NCBI GenBank assembly: GCA_014384505.1
Contig: JACNFT010000081.1
Coordinates: 1-36,297, forward strand
Length of the DNA: 36,297 bases
Direction: 5' to 3'
Source: Cryomorphaceae bacterium
GTDB taxonomy: Bacteria; Bacteroidota; Bacteroidia; Flavobacteriales; BACL11
Shown in pieces: positions 33,801 through 36,297 of this stretch. The notes beneath the pieces were generated by a model. The model ran no database searches. It saw nothing but the letters and a program-made list of their open reading frames with translations, and had not been told where the DNA came from. Position numbers and translations under genes: made by a program. Within the stretch, counting starts at the first letter, position 1; every line of letters starts with the position of its first letter.

Positions 33801-34504
33801 GTTCTTAATGATTCAATAATTAAGTGACTGGTCATGTTTTTAAGCTCATGATGTTGTAATTTATAGTATTGAATTAAATGTAATAAAATTTTATTTCTAT
33901 TTTTATACGGAATGTTAATGTCTTTATTTTCAAGTAATTTTCTTAAATAGTATGAATTTTCCTTTTTAATAAAATGATTTAATTGTTGCTGATTATTTGT
34001 AAATTCTCCAAACTCCAAATTGAAGTAATCTCCATCTATTTGGTCTTTAGAAGGTAAAAATCCAAGTTGTTCTGAAAGTCCAATTAGAAATATTAAGGCA
34101 AAATTTGGATTAATTTTCTCAAAATTACTTAGGTTATTTTTTAGCTCCCAAATAAATTTAAAAAGGGCTTTGTCTTTTTCAGTTTCTAATAGAACTTTTG
34201 ATATTACTTCAGCAACAAATATGGAAATAAAATTCTTTTTCATATCAATTCCATCAGATACTTGATTATGTGCTATAGTAATTTCGCTAATATATTGCAG
34301 GCTATTTTTAGTTATATGAGTTGCATTTATGTTAAGTAATTGTAGTGGTTGAAAAAGTCCTAGTTTTTTTTTTGCTTTTTGTGCTCTCACTCCTTTTACT
34401 ATAAAACTTTGTAGTCCTTTTTCTTCAGTAAAAATTTTTGCAATAATTGAGCTTTCTCCTTGTTTTAAATAATTAAGTGCAATAGCCCTGCTTTTATATT
34501 TCAT
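33797..34504 (-). CDS. recO: DNA repair protein RecO
   Basis: A 235-residue RecO, which anneals single strands and, with RecR, loads RecA onto SSB-coated DNA in RecFOR repair. The N-terminal OB-fold is clear (SRAIALNYLKQGESSIIAKI, EEKGLQSFIVKGVRAQKAKK), and the helical C-terminal domain follows with LIGLSEQLGFLP. No cysteines are present, so the zinc site of some RecO proteins is missing, as in E. coli. The gene is tightly packed: one base overlap with porZ upstream (TAATG) and four with the TonB receptor downstream. It contains an A10 run (34364-34373) at codons 44-47. recF and recR are not in view. Confidence 0.93.
   Translation of the reverse strand: MKYKSRAIALNYLKQGESSIIAKIFTEEKGLQSFIVKGVRAQKAKKKLGLFQPLQLLNINATHITKNSLQYISEITIAHNQVSDGIDMKKNFISIFVAEVISKVLLETEKDKALFKFIWELKNNLSNFEKINPNFALIFLIGLSEQLGFLPSKDQIDGDYFNLEFGEFTNNQQQLNHFIKKENSYYLRKLLENKDINIPYKNRNKILLHLIQYYKLQHHELKNMTSHLIIESLRT
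34364..34373 (-). repeat. A10 homopolymer inside recO
   Basis: The coding strand has ten A in a row, spanning the end of an Ala codon and three Lys codons (Ala44 to Lys47) in the basic loop of the OB-fold. It is the longest single-base run I noticed in the window. Confidence 0.9.
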
Positions 34505-36297
34505 TAGTGAATAAACAAGATCTTACTTACTATTTTCTCTAGTCCATTTATATCAGTACTGAATACTAAATATACACCAGTAGATACTCTGTTTCCACTT
34601 TTATTCTTACCATTCCAACTTGCCTGCCCTCCTTTTGCAAAACCTTCAAACACTAAATTACCATCAATATCAGCAATTTTTACATTAGCATCCTTAACTA
34701 AACCGCTTACAGCAATTATACCATTATAGGTCTCTCTAACGGGGTTAGGGAAGACTTTTGTTGTTGATTGTGTTATGGCTCCATTTGTTGCGTCTGCCCG
34801 GTAAGAGATAAGTCCTTTTTCGGTGCCAATAAATACTTCACCACTTGAAGGGTTTATTGTAATATCATAAATATTATCTGAAAATAGAGGGCTATTATAG
34901 GTCGTAAAATGAAGTATTTCTTCCATTCCATCATCTGATATTAGAAAAACTCCTGATTTTTCAGTTCCAATCCATTTTCTGTTTGCTCCATCTACTGTTA
35001 TACATTTTACTTTTTCTTCACTTAATAAATATTGGCCATATTCTCCTTCAGTGATTAATATCTGTTGTGCATCAAAATTATTGTCTGAAAATATAGCTGA
35101 AGGATTATAGAAAATACCAATCCCTTTATCAGTTCCTACCCATATTTCGCCATCTAAATCTTCTGCTATGGAATATACTCCCATTGAAGGAAGATTTCCT
35201 TGGCCTACTGTATTTTTAAGTGTTTTGTACTGGTCATCACTTGGGTCTGATATTGTATTATTGTCATCATATACAAAGAGCCCTCCTGACCGCCCAATTA
35301 CCCCCCATTTTTGGTTAAATTGATCTATTATTAAATCATCAAAAAACAGTCCAATTTTATTTTGATTCATATTATATGAGAACCACTCATCATTTTTTGT
35401 TTTTACAAATAAAGGATGGTTAACTTCTGAACTTAATCCCCATAAATTCCCGTCATTATCAAATTTAAGATCGGAAATTCTGATTCTATTATTAGAATAA
35501 TAGACTGTGTCTAATACACCAGTAGTATTATTATAGCCATACTTCTCAATAAATTCTTCATCTTTCATTTTAGATATTCCATGGTACCAGGAGGCATAAA
35601 ATGTATATCCATCTTTTACTGCAACTTCTAATATATCTCTAGCTCCACCTATTTCCGATCTATTATTGTTAATCCATGTATCTGTGGTATTTTTATAAGA
35701 AACTCCATCATTTATTAATGAATTTGTACCAAAGTTGGCATGCCCACCATGGCACATATATAGAGTGTTTTCTTCATATTCTAGGCTATAAATATCATTT
35801 CTAACAGGCCCTTCTGGTATAAAACTTTCTTGGTACTGAAAATTACTAAATTTTAAAAGCCCATTTGCAGAATCTGCTACCCATAGATATCCTTCACTAT
35901 CTGTAAATATAAAATTAATATTTTCTAATTTATTATTTAGTATAGTGTCTGCATTTAATAAAAGATTATTATACTTTAATATAGTATCATTAAATGATAG
36001 GAATAGAGAGTTATTATTGTAAAAAGAGTTTTCATTTCCACTCCATATTGAATCCTCTATTACGAAAATATTTTGATAATTATCAGTTCTATTTATATCC
36101 AATATCCAGCTGTTAAAGTCGAATAAACTAGTAGAGTTTTTATCTGCAGAATAAACTCCATTTTCTGAAGCTACATAAATATAAGTACTGTCAAAGGCAC
36201 AACTATTTATCCCCTCAAAATTACCATTTTGACCAATTTTATATGTATCTTTTATTTCTTCATTTTCTAAATCAAGAAGTACTAATCCAAAAGTGCA
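34504..36297 (-). CDS. porZ: PorZ-like T9SS beta-propeller protein, 5' end cut by the window
   Basis: The minus-strand frame stays open from the window edge to a stop at 34504-34506, giving 597 visible residues; the true start is beyond 36297. A TTG at 36102 is internal, since propeller-like sequence (GINSCAFDSTYIYVASENGVYS) continues upstream of it. The visible part has repeated propeller blades (GYLWVADSANGLLKFSN, GEIWVGTDKGIGIFYN, GEVFIGTEKGLISYRADA) and a C-terminal sandwich domain (VFPNPVRETYNGIIAVSGL ... GVYLVFSTDINGLEKI). This is the layout of PorZ, the T9SS attachment-complex subunit that presents anionic LPS to PorU. The adjacent recO is a familiar neighbour of porZ in Bacteroidota. 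An unrelated two-component-regulator propeller protein is the alternative. Confidence 0.82.
   Translation of the reverse strand, partial: CTFGLVLLDLENEEIKDTYKIGQNGNFEGINSCAFDSTYIYVASENGVYSADKNSTSLFDFNSWILDINRTDNYQNIFVIEDSIWSGNENSFYNNNSLFLSFNDTILKYNNLLLNADTILNNKLENINFIFTDSEGYLWVADSANGLLKFSNFQYQESFIPEGPVRNDIYSLEYEENTLYMCHGGHANFGTNSLINDGVSYKNTTDTWINNNRSEIGGARDILEVAVKDGYTFYASWYHGISKMKDEEFIEKYGYNNTTGVLDTVYYSNNRIRISDLKFDNDGNLWGLSSEVNHPLFVKTKNDEWFSYNMNQNKIGLFFDDLIIDQFNQKWGVIGRSGGLFVYDDNNTISDPSDDQYKTLKNTVGQGNLPSMGVYSIAEDLDGEIWVGTDKGIGIFYNPSAIFSDNNFDAQQILITEGEYGQYLLSEEKVKCITVDGANRKWIGTEKSGVFLISDDGMEEILHFTTYNSPLFSDNIYDITINPSSGEVFIGTEKGLISYRADATNGAITQSTTKVFPNPVRETYNGIIAVSGLVKDANVKIADIDGNLVFEGFAKGGQASWNGKNKSGNRVSTGVYLVFSTDINGLEKIVSKILFIH

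Noticed and set aside
33797..34504. RecO without zinc-finger cysteines, first considered as a missing domain.
   Set aside because: Many RecO proteins, including that of E. coli, lack the zinc site; length and fold motifs are normal.
36100..36102. TTG at 36102 as the start of the PorZ-like gene.
   Set aside because: The frame stays open to the window edge, and the upstream translation is propeller-like, so the gene is truncated by the window and does not start there.
1..36297. Search by eye for tRNA/rRNA genes, CRISPR arrays, insertion sequences, integrases, toxin-antitoxin or defence genes.
   Set aside because: None seen. Gaps between genes are short; the longest is 26563-26732, and all large frames belong to chromosomal envelope, metabolic or information-processing families.

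Overview
The window reads as chromosomal DNA of a Bacteroidota bacterium, most likely order Flavobacteriales, Crocinitomicaceae- or Cryomorphaceae-like. The signs are low GC, almost no Shine-Dalgarno sequences, TAnnTTTG-type -7 promoter elements, type IX secretion (T9SS) proteins with type A and type B sorting domains, PorP/SprF and PorZ components, SBBP repeats, and families largely restricted to this phylum (DUF4292, DUF3108, DUF4837). The DNA is gene-dense. I see no tRNA, rRNA, CRISPR array, insertion sequence or prophage.

Left part, + strand. 1-3244 is the end of an F1Fo ATP synthase operon (atpF tail, atpH, atpA, atpG), closed by a strong terminator; atpD and atpC do not follow. 3290-10621 is an envelope-oriented run: enoyl-CoA hydratase, Wzx-like flippase, dUTPase, sugar-phosphate nucleotidyltransferase, TPR protein, DUF4292 lipoprotein and an EnvC-like coiled-coil/degenerate LytM protein. 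Most junctions overlap or nearly touch. 10666-14313 holds tatA, gatA, a DUF3108 protein and an M23 metallopeptidase.

Middle. 14322-18955 is a large type B T9SS cargo (SBBP repeats, PKD, CHU_C domain) translationally coupled to a PorP/SprF outer-membrane protein. Next are a small secreted protein with a type A-like C-terminus and a PD40/OmpA-like protein (18992-21252). A minus-strand group converges on them: dxs, asnS, rpoN and a membrane protein with degenerate PAP2 motifs (26562 down to 21238).

Right part. A divergent intergenic region (26563-26732) separates dxs from the + strand pair mltD and DUF4837. Converging on these is a minus-strand operon of porZ (cut by the window end), recO, a TonB-dependent receptor and a secreted Asp-box propeller protein with a type A sorting domain.

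Most genes are core or clade-typical. The points worth a second look are promoter elements placed so close to ATG that the mRNAs may be leaderless; a Cys in place of a Zn-ligand His in an M23 peptidase; inactive-looking LytM and PAP2 domains; the T9SS cargo/anchor pair; homopolymer tracts in recO and in the TonB receptor gene; and two tail-to-tail gene overlaps. I did not find a clearly undescribed defence, mobile or biosynthetic system.
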